64,000 bases of DNA from Diplosphaera chodatii (lineage: Eukaryota > Chlorophyta > Trebouxiophyceae > Prasiolales > Stichococcaceae). The notes beneath the pieces are model-generated. The model saw only the letters and a program-made list of their open reading frames with translations, was not told the DNA's origin and ran no database searches. The DNA lies in assembly GCA_032358165.1 (NCBI GenBank), contig JAALGY010000041.1, positions 1,054,001 through 1,118,000 on the forward strand, in the 5' to 3' direction. Within the stretch, counting starts at the first letter, position 1. Each line of letters begins with the position of its first letter. Shown here piece by piece: positions 34,233 through 45,030 of this stretch. A program made the position numbers and the translations under genes.

Positions 34233-34694
34233 ATGATGATGTCGTTGCATGCGCCGGCGTGCTCGCTGAGGACAGCAGTGGCAGCTCAGCCGAAGCTCCA
34301 ACGGGCTCAGCAGACCCGTGGAACGCCCGTCAGAGCAGCTGCAGATGTGGAGGCCAAGCCACAGTCTAAGAACCTGGAGGTCATGCGCAAGTTCTCAGAG
34401 CAGTATGCCAAGCGGACCAGCACATACTTCTGCATGGACAAATCAGTCACAGCCGTCGTCATCCAGGGGCTGGCAGAAAACAAGGACGATCTCGGCGCGC
34501 CGCTGTGCCCTTGCCGGCACTATGACGACAAGCAAGCAGAGGCAGACCAGGGCTTTTGGAACTGCCCTTGTGTACCGATGCGGGAGCGCAAGGAGTGCCA
34601 CTGCATGCTCTTCCTAACAGACGACAACGACTTCCGTGGCGACTCGCAAGACATCACCATTGATGAAATCAAGGATGCTACAGGTCAGGCGTGA
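34233..34694 (+). CDS. FTRC: Ferredoxin-thioredoxin reductase, catalytic beta chain
   Basis: This chloroplast subunit takes electrons from ferredoxin through a [4Fe-4S] cluster and reduces the disulfide of thioredoxins, linking light to Calvin-cycle control. The gene is a single exon of 153 residues. The ATG at 34233 (MMMSLHAPACSLR) starts a transit peptide of about 45 residues; the longer frame begins only at a TTG. The mature part reads FSEQYAKRTSTYFCMDKSVT, AVVIQGLAENKDDLGAPLCP, CRHYDDKQAEADQGFWNCPC and VPMRERKECHCMLFL. All seven conserved cysteines are present: FCMD, CPC, CPC and CHC hold the cluster ligands and the redox pair. Similarity to plant FTR-B is near-complete. Most neighbours have many introns, so its lack of introns is notable. 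Confidence 0.96.
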   Translation: MMMSLHAPACSLRTAVAAQPKLQRAQQTRGTPVRAAADVEAKPQSKNLEVMRKFSEQYAKRTSTYFCMDKSVTAVVIQGLAENKDDLGAPLCPCRHYDDKQAEADQGFWNCPCVPMRERKECHCMLFLTDDNDFRGDSQDITIDEIKDATGQA

Positions 34695-35311
34695 TGATCC
34701 GCTTGGGCACTGGCAGCGATGGAAGATGGTGTGGACAGGATACTGCTCACTTGATGCATTGAGGCCAGCATGCATGGGACAGATGCAATGTGTATGGTCC
34801 ATGCCAGAGATGACCGGCTTTTATATGCATGAGCAACGCTTTGACGTGTGTGAGAGCTAGGTCGGACCGAGAAGAGTCACACTACACTGCTGTATATTGT
34901 GTGCTGTCTTTTTGTGAGTTGCGCCTTTGCACGCTAACAATTTGCTGATGAGCAGACAGTGAGACAAGCGCTGAAACACCGGCGCCACCGGCACTTGAGG
35001 ATAGTGCAGCAGTATCGATGCCGGCTGCAAAGAGGCACAAGCACGGCCTCATGCTTCTCACCTCAGGCCCCTTCTAGCCTCGAGAGGGCCCCTCGCTTTC
35101 TGCTGACGGTCAGAATCTGAGATCCGCTGCTTCCCCACCTGCTGGAAGCTGGCCACGTGGCAATCAGCAAAACGGTGCAGGTGGTTGCGCGGGCGCCTCA
35201 GGAGCGCTGTTGTTGCAGCAAACGCAAGTAATTCACTGAGTGAGCCGTAGTTGGTCAGATTTCTTGTAGTCGACGCTGGTGGGCAGGAACAACAGCCTGT
35301 GATTCATCCGT
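34695..35311. other. Gene-free stretch: FTR 3' flank and UVDE 5' region
   Basis: About 617 bp between two plus-strand genes, containing the FTR terminator and UVDE promoter. No TGTAA, RNA gene or conserved frame was identified. Confidence 0.4.
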
Positions 35312-38300
35312 ATGTTTGCAAGTTTTCGAGCTCTACGCGTCAACGGCGTCAGACTCTTTCCAAACCTGCTGGTGCACCGCAGCAGTCCGTTTCCGTCTGC
35401 AGCACTGATTTCAGGAAGGGTCGCACCTGGTAAATTTGTTGGGGCGCTTCAGCCGCTCACTGCGCAACTCCACTGCCAGCCTGCTTACATGGGGCGACCT
35501 AAGAAGGTGGTTGTAAAGGCCAAAACAGACATAGCTACCGTCCAAATCGTGAAGGGCAAGCATACAGTCGGTGCAAAAGGTATGCTGGCCTGCTGCGCTG
35601 CTATTTGCCCCCTTGGTCGTGTCACTTAATGGCATTCATGTATGGGTGGTGCCGCCAGTGCTTCCCTGCAACCCTGCAGTCTCCCGGGATGCGAGCACTG
35701 CCGCAGCCACGCTTTACGCCGAGTACAGCGTGTCAGAGGAGGAATCAGAAGCCTCAGAGGCGCTATCAGAGGAGGTCGCAGCCACTAAGCAGCAGGTGCA
35801 GCATACTCCACGTTGATGTCGTTGGTTGAGTGTTGACATGGTCACGGCATGCACGAATGCATCAGCATGACAAGGCAGTCATCCAGCGCATTGTGCATGC
35901 ATGCCACTCTCCTGTTAGCATCCACCACTGCCATGCATGTTGCAGGCAAAGCAAAAGGTGAAGGGCGAGAAGGTCGAGCCACAGCCGCCGCAGCCGCCAG
36001 CCCAGCCCGACCCCACTGCCCCGCTGCCGAATCTAGGCTATGCGTGTCTGAATGTGACGCTGCGCAACGATGGCAAGAAGCCGTCTGTGTTCAACAACCG
36101 AACCTGCCGCCTTGCCACCCTGAAGGAGAAGGTGCAGTCACGATTGCACTGCTTGTTGAACAGTGGAACTATTATGTACAGCGCAGCTTATGGCTCGGTA
36201 CAAGCTTACATGTTCGTCTATGCTGCTCAGGGACTGGAGTTCGTCAGCGGCCTGGCACTGGCAAATTGTCAGGATCTGCTGCCAATATTGCAGTGGAATG
36301 CAGCCCATGGCATCAAGCTCATGAGGTGAATACACGTTACAGTGCATGAACATGAAAGGAGTCAATAGTGCATGGCAGTCGTTGCTGGTTTGCCCCGACC
36401 GCTAGCTGATGTCTATGTGTTTGCGCAGGCTGTCCTCAGAGTTCTTTCCTTGGGGCAATGTCCACTACCGGGTTAGTGAGCTGCCAGATTACGAGGCCAT
36501 CAAGGTGGCGCTCGCAGCTGCTGGGGAGTATGCTCGGGAAACAGGGCAGCGCCTGACGACACACCCCTCAGAGTTCACAAAGCTCGCAGCCACATCAGAG
36601 GAGATCGTGGAGAAGACCCTTGCCGATCTTGAGCTGCACAGTGAGGTGTGACCCAGCACTGCTGCGCATGGCTCACCATGTTCGTCGTTCAAGTTGCAGT
36701 TGCCTGATTTGATGTGAAGCAATTGTGCTGTGCAGATGTTTGATCTTCTGGGCTTTGCTCCCAGCAACTACAACAAGATCAACATTCATGTTGGTGAGCG
36801 TTTTGCGTGTTCATATGGTGTCAAGGTTGCCCGCATCGTCGTCAGTAGATACCAGCATGTCTGGGTGCCAGTCGTTGGTGCTGTGGGTGATTTCTGTGTC
36901 TTGGCCATGCAGGTGGCACCTACAATGATAAGGAGGAGACGCTCAAGCGGTTTGCGGCCAACTTTAGGAAGCTGTCACCAAGCTGCCAGGCATGTACCTG
37001 ACATTGCCAGCTTTGTGGCCTTCAGACCCACCCGTGTCTACATGCAATTTCATTGCAGTTTGTCTGCTGTTGGCTGTCAAGATGAGGCAGGTGGCATGAC
37101 GTGATGTGGCACCTGCTCGGGGACAGGCGCGTCTTACTGTAGAGAATGACGATCGAGCCAGCATGTTCAGCGTTCGTGACCTCCTGCGGCTGCACGATAT
37201 GTGTGCGCCGTACCTGCCCATCGTGTACGACTTTCACCATTGGCGGTTCTGCACAGGTGATGCATCTGCATCTGCGCTTCTGCCCTCATAATCCTCAATA
37301 AGAAGTCCTCTCCTCTGTTGGTGTTGTTGTACCATTCTCGCATGGTTGTGCCTCCGGAGCTGAGCTCGTCGGCTTCATGCAGGTGACATGACATCAGAGG
37401 AGGCCTTGAAAGCAGCAGTAGGCACCTGGCCTGCTGGGATTCGGCCTGTGGTGCACTGGTCAGAGTCGCAGGGCGGCAAGATTGGTCATGCACACTCAGT
37501 GAGCTGACCCAAACAACAGTATTTATTGCACCTGTCATGTGCTGCATGTATCATGCACTCTCATAGTGTGACGCGGCCACTGCCATGACAGGTCTACTCA
37601 TCCAAAGTATCGGGTGCTGTGTGCAGGATTATATTGGACAGCAGGGGCGCCTCAACCTGCATGGCATGGATGCTGACATCGATGTGATGGTAGAGTCAAA
37701 GGCGAAGGAGCTGTCAATCCTGCTCTACAGGTTGATGAAGTTGCAGATGTGCAGCTTGGACCTGCTTCATCATGCGCACTCATCCGTGCACCGGCCATCC
37801 AGTAACATGGTCATGATACGGTTTGACATGCAGGGACATCTTGAAGAACGGGAATGCTGGGAGGTACGTTGCAGCATCGCACTGCAGCATGGCTCTGGTG
37901 CTGTCCTGATCGCATCCTAGAGATTTTAGGCAATCTGATCGACTGCAAAATCGTGCGGCTGGCCTCTTCCCTGCAGGGAGTTGTTCTTCCAGGGCATCAA
38001 TGAGATTGAGGAGGAGGCAGAGCGTGTAGAGGCTGCCAAGGTGTGCCTGCTCAACTGCGCCACTGTTGAAGATTGAATCTTACATGATATGCTGCAGCTT
38101 GCTCCGTTCCTTGCATACTGGGTTGCCGTCGGCAGAGAGCGTGACGACAAACTAAGCTTCTTTCGCAAAGGCTCGGGGCGAGACAGTCGAGTTGGATCCG
38201 CTCCCGTCCGTGGTGCTGGAGGACACCGAAATCATCCCCGTCAATGATAAGCGTCTGCACGGGCGCAGCCAGCGCCGCAACAAGGCCCAGGTGCTTCTCA

Positions 38301-39126
38301 AACCACCAGCGGAATCTTGCTTGCTCTTCGGAGCTTCGTTTGAGCATGGGCGCGATGTATAGGCTGGGAAGATTGGAGGAGCCTGCCACATGGCAACCTG
38401 CTCCTGCCAGCACACACGGGAGCATTCACACGGTTTGAGGCAAACGTGCTGTGTCGCCTCAGGCTGCAGCAAGGGCGGCTGCTGGCGCCAAGCCACGCAG
38501 GACAAAGGAGGAGATCGAGGCGGATAAGGCGCAGAAGGCAGTTGCCAAAGAGGAGCGCTTATCTGCCAGGGCAACAGCAAAGGCAGAGAAGGAGGTGAAC
38601 AGTAATTCCGGAGCTCAGGTTTTACCTTAGCAAAATCACACCAAAAGAACCTCTGCAACGATGTATGGGACCTCTTGCCCTTGTTGGGACTCATCACCTT
38701 GTGCTGCATCAGGCTGCCAAGGTGGAGCGTGCAGCTGCCAAGGAGGCAGCCAAACTGCAGAAGGAAGCAGCAAAACAGCAGGATGCAGCCGTCAAGGCAC
38801 AGAAGGCCGCTGCAAAGGCTGCAGTTGCAGCTACACCTGCGCATACGGATAACAGCAGCGGCAGTTCGCCGGCTACAGCTGCAGCGCCTGCTGTCGCCAC
38901 GGGGAGCAAGCCTGCAGGCAAGAAGCGGCTGGCTGTGAGCGCGACCACCGAATTGGAGGTTCTGGAGGTGGTGGCTGCTGTGCAGCCGGTCGAGAAGAAG
39001 AAGAAGAAGGCCCCTAAGGGTAACGTTGCAGATGCATCTGCAGACCAGCAGCTGGCTCCTGCCACCCCGCAGCCCTCAGCGCCAAAGGCCAAGAAGCGGC
39101 GCACAGCCACAGCGGTAGCCCAGTAG
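35312..39126 (+). CDS. UVDE: UV-damage endonuclease (UVDE/UvsE family) with Lys/Ala-rich C-terminal extension
   Basis: UVDE nicks DNA just 5' of cyclobutane dimers and 6-4 photoproducts and starts an excision route apart from nucleotide excision repair. The ATG at 35312 starts a basic, Ser/Arg/Leu-rich N-terminus that could target an organelle. The TIM-barrel core begins LGYACLNVTLRNDG with NNRTCRLATL, then NAAHGIKLMRLSSEFFPWGN, RLTTHPSEFTKL, MFDLLGFAPSNYNKINIHVG, ETLKRFAANFRKLSP, RLTVENDDRASMFSVRDLL, PIVYDFHHWRFCTGD and RPVVHWSESQGGK. The metal-site acids and histidines known from the family (Glu, Asp and His in VEND, YDFHHW, VHWSE) are visible. After ELSILLYRELFFQGINEIEE the frame runs on through ETVELDPLPSVVLEDTEIIP into about 170 residues rich in Lys, Ala and Glu (KEEIEADKAQKAVAKEERL, VERAAAKEAAKLQKEAAKQQ). 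It ends in KKKKKAPKG and KAKKRR at a TAG (39124-39126). This tail is not part of the bacterial enzyme. Confidence 0.9.
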
Positions 39127-39468
39127 TAGTGACGTCAGGAACGTCAGCAATCTGCCAGCATGCAGAAGTCGGGCAACCATCGTGACCAACACATACCGTT
39201 GTGGCTGCCTGCCAAGCTGCCAACTTTGTCCTGTCATTTTGAGTGCAATGGCCTATGTGCCATTACCCGACCATTCATCAACGATATGTATATAAATCTG
39301 GTTTTGTCAAGCGAAATATTCAAACTCTTTAGGTTCACTGGTTCTGGCTGTGATTTGGGGCGACACAGAGCGTATACAATGTGGTCTCTGCTGTGGCTGT
39401 AATTGGTATTCGTCCTTAGTGGCGAAGCTGCAGACATGCAGTCGCATTACAGGTCACTCAGTGATATG
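39127..39468. other. Gene-free stretch between convergent UVDE and IDI
   Basis: 3' flanks of two convergent genes. It has an AT-rich run near 39280-39330 and a TGTAA at 39398-39402, 272 bp after the UVDE stop. No coding content is supported. Confidence 0.45.
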
Positions 39469-40536
39469 TCACGCCAGCACAGGCGACTTTGCTGTCTCCA
39501 GCCTGTGCACTGTGACCGTGTCAACGAATTTGTTGCTTGACAGCGCTGCATCCAGCTCCTGCCACCACAGATCCAGAAACCTGTCTGCGATGATACGGAA
39601 CCATGGCGACCATGTCAGCCCCGAGTCAGGGTGCATCATGTCTGCGAGCTCCTGCCGTGTCACGTACCGGTGTGCCGCCACCTCCTCAGGGTTCTCATTG
39701 ACGTCCACATCCGCCTTGATGAACAGGATGTGGTCCACCTCGTGCTCGCCCCACCGCTGCGGCTTGCCGTCGTGGGACGGGTCCACCGCACAGTAGTGCA
39801 GGCGCGTCAGGAACCTGAAGTCTGTCGTCGGCAGCTGCTCCGGTGGGATGCCCAGCTCGTGGCCCAGCTTGCGCACGGCAGCGTGCCGGACGCCCGGCAC
39901 AGCACCGCTGGCGATGTCCGCGGGCGAGTCCACCTCTGGCGGCTGCTGCCCGTGCAGCGGATGGCTGCAGCATGTGTTGGTCCACACGCTGGGGAAGGTC
40001 ACCTTGCCGGGGGCGCGCTGCTGCAGCAGCAGGCGGCTGCGGGCGTCGAACAAAAACACCGAAAAGGCACGGTGCAGGCGCCCCTCCGGCTGCGCATCGT
40101 CAAAGCGGTGCGCGTCACGCTTCGAGGCGCTGCCGACTATAGCATCGCTGCCGTCCACCAGGATGCACTGGTCCCGCAGCAGCAGGTCCTCCTGGCTGCC
40201 CGTGCCTGCAGGGCATCAGCCACTTGCTTGGCCGAGCGTGCAGGAGCCGGGCAGGCATCGTCGTGTTGGGATGACCGAAGCAGGCAGCCAAGCCTGTGCG
40301 GGTTGTTCACCGTTCCAGGAGGCTGCTGCGCTGCCGTGTGCGCTGCCTGCAGCAGCCACTGTGCTGCAGCGCCTCAGCGGCGTGCCCCGCGCCCAGGCGC
40401 GCGCCACCTGCCGAAGTGCCAGGCTGCCGGCCTCTTGTGGCTCTACTGTGGCTCTTGGACTGCCTCTGGGAATGTGTGTGCCTGCGAACGAAGTATCATT
40501 GTCGACCATAAGGCAGAGAACCAGTGCACGCGGCAT
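39469..40536 (-). CDS. IDI: Isopentenyl-diphosphate delta-isomerase, type I
   Basis: IDI interconverts IPP and DMAPP, the building blocks of carotenoids, chlorophyll side chains and sterols. The first exon (ATG at 40536) is a presequence rich in Arg, Ala and Ser, fitting a plastid transit peptide. It joins through a G|GTGAAC donor and a TGCAG acceptor to GTGSQEDLLLRDQCILVDG. The rest is one exon: GSASKRDAHRF, LHRAFSVFLFDARSRLLLQQ, then TFPSVWTNTCCSHPL, which carries the catalytic cysteine in TNTCCSHP. The Nudix-like region includes AAVRKLGHELGIP, and the glutamate loop is RWGEHEVDHILFIKADVDVN. ELADMMHPDSGLTWSPWFRI precedes the stop at 39469. All family signatures are present. Green algae lacking the mevalonate route still need IDI to balance MEP-pathway products. 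The start faces PABP. Confidence 0.93.
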
Positions 40537-41194
40537 GGGTGAGGTACACGGCCATGTCCTGAGCTGTGAACATTAGGCGATTTGACTGCAGGATGCACTA
40601 CACTGAAGTCTTCAATGTGTTTGCTTCACACCGCAACAAGAGTCTGTAACAACATGTGCACCTGCAACTTGCGCGCAGCCCCTGCGCAAGCGCACACCTG
40701 CGCCACGCACGCTGCAGCCGTGCAGCTTGCCAACCGCCAGCTTGTCGGCTAGCAACACGGTTTCAGATCATGAAGACTTGCAGGGGTACATCCAGTCGAC
40801 GTCAGTTTCTAGCACGGCAAGACGAATGTGCTTGTATGGTTGTGTCCATGATCGTTGCATTCTTCAGCGGATAACCTGCGAGTCCCGCATCAAGGGGTGT
40901 AAAGCTGCGAGTGAGCCGCAGAACAGCCCGCAGGCTTGCTGTTGTGCGGCCCTCTCTTCGCTGTTACACCCCGTGATACGACATATACAAGTGCGCAGTC
41001 GCTGCATCGTTCGCAGACGCAGAGGCACGGGCATGATGGCGACGCTTTGAGGAGCCCTCGTTCCACCTAAGGCCGGCAGGCCACCATATAGACACCCCAA
41101 AAACAGTGTGGAACGAGCCAGCCAGCCCAGCAAACTCGCGGCACTGCGACCTCGCAGCGACCCAACATCGGAAACGACAGACCGTCAAGCAAGG
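40537..41194. promoter_or_regulatory. Divergent promoter region, IDI / PABP
   Basis: These 658 bp separate two head-to-head starts. A TATA-like word (catatag, about 41084-41090) lies about 105 bp before the PABP ATG and is the best core-promoter candidate in the window. No exon is supported here. Confidence 0.4.
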
Positions 41195-44100
41195 ATGGCA
41201 GCCGCCACCGCTACTGGCCCATCGGATGTAACACCTCAGGAGGGTGCGCCTGCGCCGGCGGGCGCGACGCTGGGCAACTCCTCGCTGTATGTCGGCGACC
41301 TCGATCGGGAGGTCAGCGAGGCCCAGCTCTTTGAGCTGTTCTCGCAGATTGGCCCTGTCGCGTCCATCCGGGTGTGCCGCGACACGGTGACCCGCCGCTC
41401 GCTGGGCTACGCGTACGTCAACTACAACAGCACCCTGGACCCCCAGGCTGCGGAGCGCGCTCTGGAGACGCTGAACTATGCGCCGCTCAACGGCAAGCCC
41501 ATGCGCCTGATGTGGTCGCACCGCGATCCCGCAAGCCGCCGCTCCGGCGTTGGAAACATCTTCATCAAGAACCTGGACAAGGACATCGACAACAAGGCCC
41601 TGCACGACACGTTCTCCGCTTTCGGCAACATCCTGTCGTGCAAGGTCGCGCTCGACGCCGCTGGGCAGTCCAAGGGCTACGGCTTCGTGCACTACGAGGC
41701 TGACGAGTCCGCTGAGGAAGCCATCCAGAAGGTCAACGGCATGCTGCTGGAGGGCAAGAAGGTGTATGTGGGGCCGTTCGTCAAGCGCACGGACCGCCCC
41801 GAGGGCTCCGAAGTCCGCTTCACCAACGTGTTTGTCAAGAACCTGGCGGACTCGGTGACTGAGGAGACGCTGGAGGGCCTGTTCTCCAAGTATGGCACCG
41901 TCACCTCGGTCGTCATCATGAAGAGCCAGGAGGCCGAGCAAGCTCCGTCGCAGGATGACGACGCCAAGGGCTCCAAGGGCTTTGGCTTTGTCAACTTCGA
42001 GACGCCGGAGGACGCTAAGGCGGCGGTGGACGCGCTGAACGGCAGCGAGGTGGAGGGCAAGGAGCTGTTCTGCGGCCGCGCCCAGAAGAAGTCCGAGCGC
42101 GAGGCCGCCCTGAAGCAGAAGTTCGAGGAGATCCGCCAGGAGCGCGTGGCCAAGTACCAGGGCATGAACCTGTACATCAAGAACCTGGTGGACGAGGTGG
42201 ACGACGACAAGCTGCGTGCCGAGTTTGAGCCCTTTGGCACCATCACCTCCGCCAAGGTCATGAAGGACAGCGCTGGCAAGTCCAAGGGCTTTGGCTTCGT
42301 GTGCTTCACCAGCCCCGAGGAGGCCACCAAGGCCGTCACCGAGGCCAACAGCAAGATGCTGATGGGCAAGCCGATGTATGTGGCACTGGCGCAGCGGCGC
42401 GACGTGCGCAAGGCGCAGCTCGAGCAGCAGTACACACAGCGCATGCCGGGCATGGGTCCCGCGGCTGGTGGTCGCGGCGCGGGCGGCCCCATGGGCGGCG
42501 GCCCGGGCATGTTCCCCATGGGCGGCGCAAACCCCATGTTCTACCAGGCGCAGGCCAACGGCATGGGCGGCCGCGGCGGCGGCTTCGGCTACCCCCAGGT
42601 GGGCAGCCAACTCGATGTACCCACAGCTGCATGCGCTGAACATGCCGTACAGCAGCGGCCAGCCACACACATGGCATTTCCAGCATTGCTTTCGGCTGCT
42701 GCGGCATGGCAGGTGTCGGCCCACACCACAGTTGGTCCGTGGCCTCTTGCATGCACCGGGATTGCAGCAGGTTGATCAGGTGCATGCACCGCACCTCCGC
42801 AGATGATGGGCCGTGGTCCGGGTGGCCGCGGCGGGCGCGGCGGCCGCGGCCGCATGGGCCCCGCCGCCGCCGAGTTTGGCATGATGGGTCCCGGCGGCCG
42901 CCGCGCCCGCATGGGCCCCGCCGCCGCCGAGTTTGGCATGATGGGTCCCGGCGGCTTTGGTGAGCTGACCTCTTGCTGCTGCTGACGTGCTGCTATGCAC
43001 CGACGGTTCTCCACACGAACCTCTTGTTCGTCTTCATTCCCCGGCTTGCAGAGCATACTGGAGAGCACCGCCACGCTGCGGCAGTGGGACTTACTGAAGC
43101 AACTGCCTCCTGGTGCAGGCCCCGGCGGCTTTGGCCCTGCTGGCCCGATGGGTCCCGGCTTCCCGGGGCGCGGCGGCCGTGGCGGCCGCGGGCGCATGGG
43201 CGTCGGCATGGGCGCCGGCCGCGGCGACATGTACGGCCCGGAGCCCGGCTTTGGGGGCCCCATGGGCCCTGGCATGGGCATGGGCCCCGACGGCTACGGC
43301 CCCGGCCCCATGGGTGAGCCCATCCATGTGCAGGATGCTGCTTGAATGTTGCCTGCAGCGCTTCGGCGGAAGATCCGCAGCATTCCTTTGTGATGCAACA
43401 GGCCATGTGCAAGAAACCCTCGTTTACTCAAAGTGGCTGTTCAGACAGCTGGTCGTACTCACCTCGTGATCACAAAGCAGCGCCCCAGTCGAACGAACCC
43501 CTGGTGCAGGTCCCGCCGGCCGCGGTGGACGTGGCCGCGGACTGGGCCCAGACATGGCTGGTCGCGGGCTCGGCCGTGGCCCTGCGGGGCGTGGCCCGGC
43601 CGGCCGCGGGCCGGGTGGGCCGATGGGCCCCGGCGCGCCGCTGCCGCCCGCCCCCGTGCCGACCGCGCCGTCCGCCGTGGTGCCTGGCCAGGTACAGCAA
43701 ACTCACAGCGGTTTCTACGCTGGCATGCGGCAGCTGTTACTGACACTTGCTGCCCTGATACACATGTTGACCAATCACCTGGCGCAGTCTGCAGTCCAAG
43801 TGCTTGTGCTCTGGGTCTGACTCTTGCGCTGTGTAAAACCAATCTTCAGGAGGGCTCGGGTGGCCTGACGACTGCGATGCTGGCGGCGGCGCCGCCGGAG
43901 CAGCAGAAGCAGATGCTGGGCGAGCGCCTGTTCCCCCTGGTGCAGCGCCTGCAGCCTGAGCTGGCCGGCAAGATCACCGGTGAGCCGTGCAAACTTTGAT
44001 AAGCGCAGTCATCATGGCCTGTTTGTAGCACCAGGCCAAGGTTTCAGTGTCTACAGCACGAGACTTCTGCGGGCCAGTCATTTCGAAGCGCCCTTTTTGA

Positions 44101-44460
44101 TGGGTGGACAGACTGGAGAACCCTCTGTGCTCTTGCTGGTCTTCTCAGTTCCCAAGCCGAGCAATTGCTGCTCGCAGGCATGCTGCTGGAGATGGACAAC
44201 TCGGAGCTGCTGCTGCTGCTCGAGTCCCCCGAGGCTCTTGCTGCCAAGGTGGACGAGGCCATCCAGGTATGCCGCTCCTTGCAACATTGTCAGGTATCTG
44301 GGCATCGCCTTGAACTCAGCCGCCCTTTTGCTGTATGTCCTGCGTTGGCATGGCTGAACCGCAGGGACCCAACCATGCCATCCTGTCGCAGGTGCTGAAG
44401 CAGCACAATGCCCTGCCGGAGGGCATCAACCCCGAAAACATCAAGCCGGTCGCTGCCTGA
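41195..44460 (+). CDS. PABP: Cytoplasmic poly(A)-binding protein with RGG-rich linker
   Basis: PABP coats mRNA poly(A) tails and links them to eIF4G, deadenylases and PAM2 proteins. The ATG is at 41195, and one long first exon encodes all four RRMs. RRM1 starts [23 protein letters not shown]2 [23 protein letters not shown]3 [20 protein letters not shown] and RRM4 [20 protein letters not shown]. Each RRM also shows an RNP1 such as SKGYGFVHY or SKGFGFVNF. Three or more small exons then encode a linker of RGG, RGRG, MGP and GPGG units rather than the usual Pro/Gln/Met-rich one, including a duplicated 19-residue unit. The last exons form the MLLE/PABC domain: [40 protein letters not shown] and [13 protein letters not shown]. 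The KITGMLLE core that binds PAM2 is intact. The stop is at 44458-44460. Confidence 0.95.
42851..42955 (+). repeat. Tandem 57-bp duplication inside the PABP linker
   Basis: Copies begin at 42851 and 42908. The first 48 bases of each (cgcatgggccccgccgccgc... to ggcggc) are identical. The period is 19 codons, so frame is kept, and each copy encodes [16 protein letters not shown]. Exact identity, third positions included, suggests a recent duplication. Confidence 0.9.
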
Positions 44461-45030
44461 GGCAGCGGGGCACGGTGAGGCCGGCAGGGTGCAGCACAGC
44501 AGTGTCATCTGTTGTCAAGGCACATGCGGCCAGGGCTTGTGCCTGGGCATGCTGCTCGACGTGGCAGCCTGCTGGGGCAAGTGTAATCCAGTTCTTCAGT
44601 CGAAAGACACGAGAACCTACAAGATGACCGCTACAACCGTGCCAGCAATGGTGTGGATGTGCGGGGATTCACTCAACTGATGAAAAACAAGAAAACGATC
44701 TGCACAGGGATGCTGAGCAAGGCTGAGCTGTGTGGGGGAAAACATGTGTCGAGTAGGGCTGGCTGCAGTGCAGTGCCTTCATGGCAGTGTATCACAGGGT
44801 CAGATTTTCCTGCCAAGGAGCTGTGTCGGGGCCTGTCTGGCACTGGAGCAGGGTGATTTGTTTGAGGCATTCACCATCATTCATGATGTGACAACATGCA
44901 TCGAGCCATGATGTGCACAGTGCACAGATCCTAAGCACACATGCTGTGACCACCTCGAGCCAACCCTGCACCACGCTTGAAAGGAATGTTGCCGTACTCA
45001 TGTGATTCCAGGGCCAGGCTGGCACTGATA
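44461..45030. other. Gene-free stretch between convergent PABP and coiled-coil gene
   Basis: 3' flanks. A TGTAA at 44582-44586 lies about 122 bp after the PABP stop and is its likely poly(A) signal. Nothing else is recognisable. Confidence 0.45.
44582..44586 (+). terminator. Putative TGTAA polyadenylation signal of PABP
   Basis: TGTAA at about 122 bp past the PABP stop, at the spacing seen after three other plus-strand genes here. Confidence 0.45.

Noticed and set aside
39280..39310. TATATAA-like sequence (atgtatataaatc)
   Set aside because: It lies between two convergent 3' ends, where no promoter is expected; more likely 3'-UTR AT-rich sequence.
40964..42724. A 586-residue open frame antisense to PABP
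   Set aside because: It is the shadow of a GC-rich, codon-biased exon. Its Leu/His/Ala-rich sequence matches no family, while the other strand is an unmistakable four-RRM protein.
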